This document shows, in pieces, positions 1 through 6,261 of a DNA stretch of 8,254 bases (the stretch's first letter is position 1; the number at the start of each line of letters is the position of its first letter). The notes under the pieces were generated by a model. The model was not told the origin of the DNA and searched no databases. It was given only the letters and a program-made list of their open reading frames with translations. A program made the translations under genes and the position numbers. Location of the stretch: assembly GCA_044228875.1 (NCBI GenBank), contig JBGAUA010000161.1, positions 1 through 8,254 on the forward strand. The letters run 5' to 3'. Source of the stretch: Epilinea sp044228875 (GTDB lineage Bacteria; Chloroflexota; Anaerolineae; Epilineales; Epilineaceae).

Positions 1-48
1 GGATCAGAGGCCGGGCCTCAAGGCAATCGGTGACCATCCTCTCGAAGG

Positions 49-79
49 GCAGAGCAAGTACGCTGCGTACTTGCTCTGC
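49..79. repeat. Palindrome copy 1 (15-bp arms, 1-base centre)
   Basis: This is an inverted repeat with arms at 49-63 and 65-79 that match perfectly around a single central T at 64. The arm core is GCAAGTACGC. Bases 54-76 are identical to 121-143 in the second copy. It could be a protein-binding site (each arm a half-site) or a REP-like hairpin. No T-tract follows, so it does not look like an intrinsic terminator. It lies about 170 bases before the HU-like gene. The palindrome is read directly from the sequence; its role is inferred. Confidence 0.85.
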
Positions 80-117
80 TGAACCTGGACTTTTGAGGCC
101 GTTAGCAATGGCTCACG

Positions 118-144
118 GGGGCAAGTACGCTGCGTACTTGCTCC
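118..144. repeat. Palindrome copy 2 (13-bp arms, one G-T pair)
   Basis: This is the second copy of the palindrome, with arms at 118-130 and 132-144 around a central T at 131. One pair (G120 with T142) is a wobble. The centre-to-centre distance to copy 1 is 67 bp. The flanks of the two copies differ, so the conserved unit is the palindrome itself and not a longer duplicated segment. Its right arm covers where the -35 region of the proposed HU-gene promoter would fall, which would suit an operator. Confidence 0.83.
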
Positions 145-153
145 GGTCTCCCG

Positions 154-162
154 TGCTATCCT
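154..162 (+). promoter_or_regulatory. Possible extended -10 promoter of the HU-like gene
   Basis: TGCTATCCT resembles an extended -10 element (TG-N-TATAAT). No good -35 hexamer sits 16-18 bp upstream, where palindrome copy 2 lies. Transcription would start near 169, about 75 bases before the ATG at 246. The two palindromes would then be centred near -38 and -105. This is by-eye matching only. Confidence 0.3.
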
Positions 163-245
163 GCACCCTGCGGCAGGTCGGCCGTAGCCGTGGCCCGGCG
201 CGACTGCGCAGGGACTCGGTGAGGGACGCGGGGAAGGGAGGGCGG

Positions 246-818
246 ATGGCCAGCTACATGCAAGCGGTGGGGCGCTACGGTCCGCGGGTGGTCCAGGGGC
301 CACACGCCATGGAGGACGAGCTGGTAGCCTGGATGGCGACCGACGCCGGCGCCAACCCGCACGTGGTGCGGATGGTGCTGGGGCAGTTGGGACGGGTGCT
401 TCGCTTCTACCTCCGGCGCGGCTCACCGGTGGTCCTGCCAGGTGTCGGGCGCTTCCGGTTGACGATGGGTAAAGATCAGGATCTGCGCCTCAGCTTCAGC
501 CTTGACAAGGATCTGCGCAAGGACCTGCGTGACCGGCGTGCCTTCGTGGGGCGCACGGAGTTCACGGAGCGCAGTCGCTGGACGCCGCAGCAGTACAAGG
601 CTCGCTGGGACGCCGAGTTCCCTGACGATCCACTCGAGCTGCCCGCGAGCGACACCGACAGCCCCACAGCACGGCGAAGGGCCCGCCGAGGCGCGGCCTG
701 GGGCGGGCTGCGGCGGCCTGGCGACCTTGGCTCAGAGACGGCGGAAACACTTCCGACGCCGGATCGAAGCGACGACGGGGGCCTCATCAACGGAGGTCGA
801 CACGCGCCGCGCTCGTAG
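246..818 (+). CDS. HU/IHF-like DNA-binding protein with basic tail
   Basis: The protein has 190 residues. Residues about 22-95 resemble the HU fold: two helices (about 22-57) followed by the HU-type turn VLPGVGRFRLTM (63-74) and a last strand and helix around SFSLDKDLRKDL (83-94), comparable to 'GFGTF...PGKxL' in HU. The long DNA-clasping beta-arm of classical HU is missing, because only about ten residues separate GRF from SFSL. That is closer to the HU-HIG/DUF4469-associated type. The region 96-135 is mixed and charged. The tail from about 140 is low-complexity, with an Arg-rich patch TARRRARRG (141-149). The ATG at 246 is chosen because AAGGGAGGG (234-242) lies just before it. The open frame extends back to base 30, but through the palindromes and without domain character. 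An alternative start is the ATG at 258. It probably binds DNA as a chromatin or regulatory protein. Family placement is by motif only. Confidence 0.72.
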   Translation: MASYMQAVGRYGPRVVQGPHAMEDELVAWMATDAGANPHVVRMVLGQLGRVLRFYLRRGSPVVLPGVGRFRLTMGKDQDLRLSFSLDKDLRKDLRDRRAFVGRTEFTERSRWTPQQYKARWDAEFPDDPLELPASDTDSPTARRRARRGAAWGGLRRPGDLGSETAETLPTPDRSDDGGLINGGRHAPRS

Positions 819-842
819 CAGCGGCGGGCAGGCCCATCATCG

Positions 843-1235
843 TCAAGCTCGCATGACGCGTACGTCCACGTGAGGCAGCAATCCGGCCCACGAGCGGTCG
901 CAGGTCACCGCCGCGGTTCCACGGGCCCAAGCCAAGGCCAGGCAGGCGCGGTCGCCGAACGACAGGCCTTCTGATCGGGTGGCCGGACGCAGGAGTCCGG
1001 CGGTCATGGCCGCCTCGGTGTCGAAGTCGACCACCTCGAGCTGCAGATCGCCGAGAGCTGTCCGGATGGCATGAGCGGGCATACCGTGTTCCGCCAGCTT
1101 GGCCACGACTTCGGACAGGTTCACGCTGCTGATGACGACATGGGGAAAGAGGTCCGCAACCGCATCCCCACCAGGTTCGGAGCGCAGCATCGCCAACAGC
1201 GCGGAGGCGTCAAGAACCAGCCGTTGGTCACTCAC
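843..1235 (-). CDS. vapC: VapC-type PIN-domain RNase toxin
   Basis: The protein has 130 residues, the usual size of a VapC toxin. PIN domains are Mg2+-dependent RNases, and VapC toxins typically cut tRNA or rRNA when free of antitoxin. The four acidic active-site positions are visible: D9 (VLDASALLA), E42 (NLSEVV), D95 (LSFGDRACLALA) and D113 (TCDRSWA). The start is taken as GTG at 1235. It gives the normal PIN N-terminus and overlaps the end of the antitoxin gene by 8 bases (GTGAGTGA), typical of translationally coupled TA pairs. A weak GGGAAG lies just upstream. The frame stays open further upstream (to an ATG at 1361), but that part lies inside vapB and has no PIN character. The gene ends 24 bases from the convergent HU-like gene. 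It appears intact, so the toxin should be active. Its target cannot be told from sequence. Confidence 0.92.
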   Translation of the reverse strand: MSDQRLVLDASALLAMLRSEPGGDAVADLFPHVVISSVNLSEVVAKLAEHGMPAHAIRTALGDLQLEVVDFDTEAAMTAGLLRPATRSEGLSFGDRACLALAWARGTAAVTCDRSWAGLLPHVDVRVMRA

Positions 1236-1476
1236 GCTCGGCTTCCCGTCGCCGGTCCTCCAACAACGTTTCGGAGAGTTGGACGCCGTCTGGAATGTAC
1301 TGACGAACGATGGCTCGGGCACGCTCGATGGCCCGGCGGGGCGACATGATGCGCAACTCATCGTTCTCCAGAACCATGATCAAGTCATCGCCTGTCCGAA
1401 TGCCCAGAGCCTTGCGAAAGGCGGATGGAACCACGATCCGTCCTCCTTCGCCCAACTTGGTCCTGGCGTCCAACAT
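1228..1476 (-). CDS. vapB: AbrB/VapB-family antitoxin
   Basis: The protein has 82 residues. The N-terminal half (about 5-48) is an AbrB/SpoVT/MazE swapped-hairpin DNA-binding domain: KLGEGGRIVVPSAFRKALGI, then GDDLIMVLENDELRIMSP. The charged C-terminal part (about 49-82, VRQYIPDGVQLSETLLEDRR) matches the toxin-binding tail often seen before VapC partners. It should neutralise VapC and, with it, repress the operon. The start at 1476 is supported by GAGGTG (plus-strand 1481-1486) five bases upstream. ATGs at 1488 and 1497 in the same frame lack a comparable site. Its stop lies inside the start of vapC. Confidence 0.92.
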   Translation of the reverse strand: MLDARTKLGEGGRIVVPSAFRKALGIRTGDDLIMVLENDELRIMSPRRAIERARAIVRQYIPDGVQLSETLLEDRRREAERE

Positions 1477-1492
1477 GTGCCACCTCATCCCA

Positions 1493-1521
1493 ATCATGGC
1501 ATGGGTAACGCTTCCTGACAA
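1493..1521 (-). promoter_or_regulatory. Putative vapBC promoter
   Basis: On the minus strand, TTGTCA (plus 1516-1521) and CATGAT (plus 1493-1498) are separated by exactly 17 bp. They match the -35 consensus at 5 of 6 positions and the -10 at 4 of 6. Transcription would start near 1486, leaving only about ten bases before the vapB ATG, just enough for the ribosome site. A weak inverted repeat (CCCA...TGGG, 1489-1505) overlaps the -10 and could be where VapBC binds to autoregulate. This is inference from pattern only. Confidence 0.45.
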
Positions 1522-1557
1522 GACCCGCCTTCTCCAAGCAACGTTCCTCAGCTCGCC

Positions 1558-1586
1558 TGGACCCGTCGTCCCCTTCGTGCTATCAC
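1558..1586 (+). promoter_or_regulatory. Possible promoter of the VWA gene
   Basis: TGGACC (1558-1563) and TATCAC (1581-1586) are 17 bp apart, and TGC before the second hexamer gives an extended -10 (TGCTATCAC). The similar TGCTATC occurs before the HU-like gene. Transcription would start near 1593, about 80 bases before the ATG at 1673. The hexamers are weak. Apart from this and the vapBC promoter, the divergent intergenic stretch 1477-1672 shows no gene. Confidence 0.28.
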
Positions 1587-1672
1587 CTCCACCCGAAAGC
1601 GCCGGCCCGCTCCTCGCCCGGCCACAATCCCCGTCCGGTCCGCCGGCGGCCATCCTACGGAGCCATCGTCCC

Positions 1673-3568
1673 ATGCGAGCCTCTTTGCGCGTCTTCGGCC
1701 TCAGCTCGCTCCTGGCCGCGGTCATCGTTGGCGCCCTGCGCCTCGTCCCCGCGGCCTCGGGGCTTCCCGCCGCCCGAGCCCAGTCCGGCGGCGGCGCGCC
1801 GCCCTCCGCCTGCGGGCTGACCATCACCGAGACCGCGCCCGCCTCCGTGCGCGTCTGTGACGAAGCCGCCGTGACCGTGACCATGGTGGTCACCAAGCCC
1901 AAGCCCCTGCCCTTGCACGTGGTCTTCCTGGTGGCCCGGCATCTGCTGATGTTCGATCACCTGGAGGAGGCCAAGGCCGTGGCCCGCGACGCGGCCAACG
2001 CCCTCGAGTTCACCAACGAGACCAGGGTCGGCGTCGTGTCCCTGTCGGTGCAGAGCCGCACCGAGCAGGAGCTGACCAGCGACAAGGGCAAGGTGCTGTC
2101 GGCCATCAACAGCATCCGCCTGGACCAGGTCAACCCCACGGCGCGCTACTACGACTGGCTGGCGGATGCCGAGGACCTGCTGGCCGAGGCCCGCTCGGAG
2201 GCCATCTCCCCCGTGGAGATCATCGTCCTCGTCTCCACCGGCTGCCCCGCGGGCTTCGAGAGCTACTGTCAGCGACAACAGGCCAGCGCCGGCCGCGTGC
2301 AGGGCAAGGGCGTCACCGTCATCGGCGTCTGCAACCCCAACGCCGTCGTGCCTCCGCCGGCCCTGCCGCGCACCCACTGCAACGACATCCGGGCCATGGC
2401 TTCCCAGGGGAGCTACTACGATCTGCGGCAGGGCAGCCGCGTGCAAGCGCGGCTGCTGGAGCTGGAGCAGCAAGGCAAGGACGTGGCGCCTGAGGTGGTG
2501 CGGCTCATCGAACGGCTGGCGCCGGGCTTCACCCTGGTGGCGGGGTCCGCCGCCGGGGCGCCCGCCGCCCTGGCCCCGCGCATCCAGATCAACAGCGACC
2601 GGATGCTCTGGGAATGGCAGGACGTGCCGGCGGACGCGGTGCTGACCGCCACCTACCGCGTCAAGCCCCGGGCAGAGGGTCCCGCCGAGCTGCGCATGGC
2701 CGACAGCGCGGGCATGGTGGAGGACAACCTGCAGCGGCTATCCAGACCCTACCTCCTGCCCACCCGCACGCTCCAGGTGCTGCCCTGCGCGCCGCCCACG
2801 CCTACGGAGAGCCCCGCGCCCAGCGCCACCGCGACGACCGCGCCTTCGGACACCCCCCGTCCCACGGCCACGGTCGCGGCGACTGCGACCAGCAGCCCGT
2901 CGCTCACGCCCAGCCCCACCGCCACCTCGCGCCCCGGCCGGGCCTACCTGCCGGCGCTGATGCGCCGCGCCTGCAAGCCCGCCGAGCAGCATACCGACGT
3001 GATCCGGGCCATCGACGCCAGCTCGAGCATGGCCGAGGCCGCCGGCGGCGGAACGCGGCTGGACGCCGCGCGGGCCGCGGCGCGGCGCTTCATCGAGCTC
3101 CTGGCCCTGGACGGGGGCGGCGACCAGGCCGCGCTGATCGCCTTCAACAGCCAGGCCCAGGTTCTGGCGCCTCTGGGCCAGGACCGGGCGGCCTTGCTCG
3201 CCGCCCTGGACCGCATCGGCCTCGAGCGCGGCACGCGCATCGACCTGGCCCTGGACGGGGCGGCGGGCCTGCTCTCCGGTCCTTCCGTCCGTCCGCTCAA
3301 CAACCAGGTCATCGTGCTCCTGACCGACGGTCGGCCGGACCAGGGCCAGGAGGGCGCCACCCTGGAGGCGGCCCGGCGGGCCGGAGTCGGGCGCGAGGTC
3401 TACGTGATCGGCCTCGGCGACGAGGTGGGCGCGGACCTGATGCGCCAGGTGGCCTCGCGCCCCGAGACCTACCTGTCGGCTCCCGGTCCCCAGGAGCTGC
3501 GCACGGTCTACGAGGCGATCGCCGGGCAGCTGCCCTGCCCGGGCGGGGTGGTCTGGGGCGGGTTCTAG
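1673..3568 (+). CDS. Secreted protein with one degenerate and one intact VWA domain
   Basis: The protein has 631 residues. A signal peptide is visible (about 1-36): MRASLRV, a hydrophobic core, then ARA before Gln37. VWA domain 1 (about 80-260) keeps the strand pattern HVVFLVARHLLM, but the MIDAS residues of DxSxS are replaced by A88, H90 and L92, and the later Asp by T189 (LVSTGCP). It should not bind metal. A beta-rich stretch (about 275-370) follows, then a Ser/Thr/Pro-rich linker (372-421) ending in YLPALMRR (425-432). VWA domain 2 (about 440-620) has a complete MIDAS: D448, S450 and S452 (IDASSSM), T521 (GTRID) and D552 (LLTDGRP). VWA domains usually bind protein ligands through a metal ion, and here the site would be outside the membrane. 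No C-terminal membrane anchor or sortase signal is seen. The start is chosen for the signal peptide and a GGAG at 1659-1662. The frame is open far upstream but overlaps vapB. The ligand is unknown. Confidence 0.86.
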   Translation: MRASLRVFGLSSLLAAVIVGALRLVPAASGLPAARAQSGGGAPPSACGLTITETAPASVRVCDEAAVTVTMVVTKPKPLPLHVVFLVARHLLMFDHLEEAKAVARDAANALEFTNETRVGVVSLSVQSRTEQELTSDKGKVLSAINSIRLDQVNPTARYYDWLADAEDLLAEARSEAISPVEIIVLVSTGCPAGFESYCQRQQASAGRVQGKGVTVIGVCNPNAVVPPPALPRTHCNDIRAMASQGSYYDLRQGSRVQARLLELEQQGKDVAPEVVRLIERLAPGFTLVAGSAAGAPAALAPRIQINSDRMLWEWQDVPADAVLTATYRVKPRAEGPAELRMADSAGMVEDNLQRLSRPYLLPTRTLQVLPCAPPTPTESPAPSATATTAPSDTPRPTATVAATATSSPSLTPSPTATSRPGRAYLPALMRRACKPAEQHTDVIRAIDASSSMAEAAGGGTRLDAARAAARRFIELLALDGGGDQAALIAFNSQAQVLAPLGQDRAALLAALDRIGLERGTRIDLALDGAAGLLSGPSVRPLNNQVIVLLTDGRPDQGQEGATLEAARRAGVGREVYVIGLGDEVGADLMRQVASRPETYLSAPGPQELRTVYEAIAGQLPCPGGVVWGGF

Positions 3569-3886
3569 GCCGCTTCGGTCCACGTCACCGGGAACGCCAC
3601 CGCCCAGCCATGCGCGGCATCGCCGTGCTCCGGTCCGCGCGGCGGTCGACGACGACCAGATCCACGCCGCCGTCTGGGGTGGCCGGGAGGGTGGCGCGGG
3701 CATGGCACCGGCGCGGAGAGCGCTTGACGTGGGGTGCCGGGGGGTATGCTGGCGGGCTGGGCGGCGCTCATCAGGATGCTCGTGGTGGTGCTGTGCGGTG
3801 ATAACCTTGAACCGGTAGTCTCCGGAGGGGGCGAGCCGTCCCCCGCGCGACCGAACCCCCACCTTCTTCCAAGTGGAGCCAACACC
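3569..3886. other. 318-base gene-free stretch before the aldo/keto reductase gene
   Basis: No convincing gene is seen. It holds a possible promoter (3724-3750) and the ribosome site of the reductase gene (GGAG at 3875-3878). On the minus strand one frame ending with a stop at 3585-3587 reads codons rich in G/C third positions (PDGGVDLVVVDRRAD), but no start or family match is visible. It may be chance in GC-rich DNA or a gene remnant. No clear terminator with a T-tract follows the VWA gene. Confidence 0.5.
3724..3750 (+). promoter_or_regulatory. Possible promoter of the aldo/keto reductase gene
   Basis: TTGACG (3724-3729) and TATGCT (3745-3750) resemble sigma-70-type -35 and -10 boxes, but the spacer is only 15 bp, two shorter than the optimum. 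The predicted start near 3757 would give a leader of about 130 bases. Both hexamers stand out from a G-rich background, which is the main support. Confidence 0.38.
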
Positions 3887-4933
3887 ATGTCCATGCGCTA
3901 CAAACTGTTCGGCCGCAGCGGCCTCAGGGTCTCCGAATTCGCGTTGGGGACCATGACCTTCGGTGAGGACTGGGGCTGGGGCGCCTCCCGGGAAGCCAGC
4001 CGCCAGATCTTCGATGCCTACGCCGAGGCCGGCGGCAACTTCATCGACACCGCCAACCGCTACACCGAGGGAACCTCCGAGACCTACGTGGGCGAGTTCG
4101 TGCAGGCCGACCGCGAGCACTTCGTGGTGGCCAGCAAGTACACGCTTCAGATGCGCCAGGGCGACCCGAACTTCAGCGGCAACCACCGCAAGAACCTGGT
4201 CCAGTCGGTGCGCGCCAGTCTGCGCCGGTTGAAGACGGACTATCTGGACCTGCTCTGGGTGCACGCCTGGGACTTCACCACCCCGGTGGAGGAGCTGCTG
4301 CGCGGCCTAGACGACCTGGTGCGGCTGGGATCGGTGCTCTACGTGGGAATTTCGGACACGCCGGCGTGGGTGGTCTCGCGAGCCAATGCCATCGCCGACC
4401 TGCGGGGCTGGTCGCCCTTCGTTGGGCTGCAGATCCGCTACAACTTGGCCGACCGCGCCGCCGAGCGGGACCTCCTGCCCATGGCACGGGCCTTGGACCT
4501 CGCCGTGACGCCCTGGAGCGTGCTTGCCGCCGGCGTGTTGACCGGCAAGTACAACGAGGCGGCTGACGCGGCGGGCCGCGCCTCGCGCTGGGGCAAGTCC
4601 GAGCACCAGCTGGCCATCGCCCGCGAGCTGCAGGCCGTGGCGGCGGAGGCCGGCTGCACGCCTTCGCAGGCCGCCATCGCCTGGGTGCGTCAACAGGCCG
4701 GTCCCGGGCAGCCGCCCATCATCCCCCTTCTGGGCGCCAGCAGGGTGGAGCAGCTCAGGGACAACCTGGGCGTCCTCCAGGTGACGCTGTCCCCTGAGCA
4801 TCTGGCGCGCCTGAGCACCGTCAGCGCCATCGACCTGGGCTTCCCGCACGACTTCCTGGCCGGCGACGAGGTGCGCAAGCTGGTCTTCGGCGGGACCTAC
4901 GGCCAGATCGACAACCACCGGGCGCGTGGCTGA
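3887..4933 (+). CDS. Aldo/keto reductase
   Basis: The protein has 348 residues, a normal length for the bacterial aldo/keto reductase (TIM-barrel) superfamily, which reduces aldehydes and ketones with NADPH. The catalytic tetrad is present: D54 and Y59 (NFIDTANRYTEG), K84 (VVASKYT) and H126 (LLWVHAWD). The block SLRRLKTDYLDLL (111-123) and GVLTGKY (216-222) are typical of the family, as is the cofactor-binding region GASRVEQLRDNL (283-294). It is predicted to be cytoplasmic. The ATG at 3887 is preferred over 3893 because GGAG (3875-3878) is eight bases away. The frame reaches back to 3734 but without domain content. It stands alone, with 318 bases before it and 174 after. The substrate cannot be told. 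Confidence 0.94.
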   Translation: MSMRYKLFGRSGLRVSEFALGTMTFGEDWGWGASREASRQIFDAYAEAGGNFIDTANRYTEGTSETYVGEFVQADREHFVVASKYTLQMRQGDPNFSGNHRKNLVQSVRASLRRLKTDYLDLLWVHAWDFTTPVEELLRGLDDLVRLGSVLYVGISDTPAWVVSRANAIADLRGWSPFVGLQIRYNLADRAAERDLLPMARALDLAVTPWSVLAAGVLTGKYNEAADAAGRASRWGKSEHQLAIARELQAVAAEAGCTPSQAAIAWVRQQAGPGQPPIIPLLGASRVEQLRDNLGVLQVTLSPEHLARLSTVSAIDLGFPHDFLAGDEVRKLVFGGTYGQIDNHRARG

Positions 4934-4950
4934 GCCGCACGGCCGCAGCC
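4928..4950 (+). terminator. GC-rich hairpin at the end of the reductase gene
   Basis: GGCTG (4928-4932) pairs with CAGCC (4946-4950), and inside it GCCG (4934-4937) can pair in part with CGGC (4940-4943). The stop codon lies in the structure. A C-rich stretch follows rather than a T-tract, so it would be a poor intrinsic terminator and may be chance in GC-rich DNA. Confidence 0.22.
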
Positions 4951-5107
4951 CCCTCAACCCCGCCCCTTCCAAGGCCGCCCTCACCCATGCGACCGGGTCG
5001 ACGCTTGACCAGCCATGCCGCCCCACCAGGTTTGCCTATCGTCTGCCCGCGGGACGACAATGGCGCCAATCCACCCTGAGCGTCTTGCGTAACATGGAGG
5101 TGCCCTC

Positions 5108-5836
5108 ATGCCCCATCGCCTGCAGTCCGTCCTCCTCGCCATCTGCCTGGCCAGCGCCCTTGCCGGCTCCCCGACGCTGGCAGGCGCCCACCGCGCCCCC
5201 TCCCAGCAGGAGCCGGCCTACCTGCGCCTGGTCGGCGCGCTGGCCAGCGACCAGTGGTGGGACCTGGCCTTGGACGGTGAGCCGATCTTCGTCGACCTGG
5301 AGTTCGAGGATGTAGGCGGCTACGAGGCCATCGTCCCCGGCATCCACGAGGTGACCCTTACGCCCAAGGGTGGAAGTGAACCTGCGATCAAGGGCGAGCT
5401 GACCTTCGAGGAGGCCACCGACTACACCCTGGCCGTCACCGGGGAGCCGGACGCGGTGGAGGCCCTGCTGATCGCGGACGACAACCAGGCTCCGGCGCCG
5501 GGCGAGGCCCATGTCAAGCTGGTACACCTGGCCCATGACGTGGTGGCTGTCGACGTCCGTTCGGGCGACAACGCGCTGTTCGAGAACGCGGCCTACGGCG
5601 AGGTCAGCGACTACATTCGGCTGGACGCCACCACCTTCGACTTCAGTGTCCACGAAGCCGGCACTGAGCCCGTGCTGCTGGAGGGCGAGGGCTTCCAGGT
5701 GGACGACGGCCACGTCTATACCCTTTTCCTCATGAAGCAGGCGGACGGCAGCCTCAGCGCCATCCTGGCCACCGATGCCGTGCCGCCGGGCGGCGGCGGG
5801 ACCACGGTCTGGCTGCCGGCGCTGCGCCGGCCTTAG
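5108..5836 (+). CDS. Secreted DUF4397-domain protein
   Basis: The protein has 242 residues. A signal peptide is visible (about 1-27), with a hydrophobic core and AGA before His28. Two DUF4397-like beta-sandwich repeats follow. The first is about 36-124 (AYLRLVGALAS, WDLALDGEPIF, FEDVGGYEAIVPGIHEVTL, DYTLAVTG). The second is about 134-221 (HVKLVHLAHDVVAVDV, FENAAYGEVSDYIRLDATTF, HVYTLFLM). They are joined by IADDNQAPAPGEA, as in multi-repeat family members. The usual HASPDAPAVDV signature is altered to HLAHDVVAVDV. A Gly-rich stretch leads to a WLPALRRP tail close to YLPALMRR of the VWA protein. The start has a strong ribosome site, GGAGGTG (5096-5102). DUF4397 proteins are extracellular; their biochemical role is not established. 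No enzyme motif is visible. Confidence 0.85.
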   Translation: MPHRLQSVLLAICLASALAGSPTLAGAHRAPSQQEPAYLRLVGALASDQWWDLALDGEPIFVDLEFEDVGGYEAIVPGIHEVTLTPKGGSEPAIKGELTFEEATDYTLAVTGEPDAVEALLIADDNQAPAPGEAHVKLVHLAHDVVAVDVRSGDNALFENAAYGEVSDYIRLDATTFDFSVHEAGTEPVLLEGEGFQVDDGHVYTLFLMKQADGSLSAILATDAVPPGGGGTTVWLPALRRP

Positions 5837-5852
5837 GGAGCCCGCAAGCTCC
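5837..5852 (+). terminator. Short hairpin after the DUF4397 gene
   Basis: GGAGC (5837-5841) pairs with GCTCC (5848-5852) across a six-base loop, directly after the stop codon. The stem is only 5 bp and no T-tract follows, so termination here is uncertain. The remaining bases up to 6071 show no gene, and I found no well-spaced promoter pair there for the nitrilase unit. Confidence 0.22.
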
Positions 5853-6084
5853 GGCGGCGGTGATTGATGTTCCTGCTCTCGGATTCAGCGTCCAATTCGT
5901 ATGTCCGTTCCTCACCCTCTGCCCTGGCCGACGACGACGTCGATAGGCGTGGCGCCGATCGCCGCGCATTCCAGATCCTTCTTCCGAGCCGACATCGCCA
6001 GACCCGAACTGACGACAACGCGGCGACAACTCGCGCCTTCTGGGTGATGCACCCCGACTGCGTGCCACCAAGAGGAGAACGACG

Positions 6085-6261
6085 ATGACCCGTGATGCCT
6101 CTCAATCCAAGGCGACCAGCCCCCAGCAATGGGAAGCACACGCCGCAAGCAAGGTCTCGACGCGTGAACGCGACGCGGAGCAGCGTCACGATCTGCCGGC
6201 CGCCGGATTCGACGCCGGCGTCTCACGGGCCGGGCTGACCGTTGCGGCAGCGCCCCGATGA
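6085..6261 (+). CDS. Small hypothetical protein, translationally coupled to nitrilase
   Basis: The protein has 58 residues and starts MTRDASQSK. I do not recognise it. It is hydrophilic and charged in the middle (residues 23-36, KVSTRERDAEQRHD), with no membrane segment, no cysteine and an Ala-rich end. Two things support a real gene. GAGGAG (6072-6077) lies seven bases before the ATG. Its TGA overlaps the nitrilase ATG as ATGA, the classical coupling arrangement. Against it, 17 of 58 codons end in A or T, more than in the surrounding genes, and no domain is visible. It could be a leader ORF that carries ribosomes to the nitrilase start (which has no clear ribosome site of its own), a small partner protein, or the remnant of a larger gene. 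Confidence 0.55.
   Translation: MTRDASQSKATSPQQWEAHAASKVSTRERDAEQRHDLPAAGFDAGVSRAGLTVAAAPR

Noticed and set aside
49..144. CRISPR array
   Set aside because: There are only two repeat copies, the unit is fully palindromic, and there are no cas genes.
30..245. N-terminal extension of the HU-like gene
   Set aside because: It runs through both palindromes with no ribosome site or conserved character. The ATG at 246 has AAGGGAGGG next to it.
2614..3801. 395-codon plus-strand frame inside the VWA gene
   Set aside because: It is Arg/Gly/Pro-rich low complexity, an alternative frame of the VWA gene.
2738..4264. Very long minus-strand open frame (508 codons) across the VWA gene end, the gap and the reductase start
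   Set aside because: It is antisense to two well-supported genes, has a composition rich in Gly, Ala and Arg, and shows no domain. It is a GC-rich shadow.
5005..5042. Promoter for the DUF4397 gene (TTGACC with TATCGT)
   Set aside because: The spacer would be 26 bp, and nothing -10-like lies 15-19 bp downstream of TTGACC.
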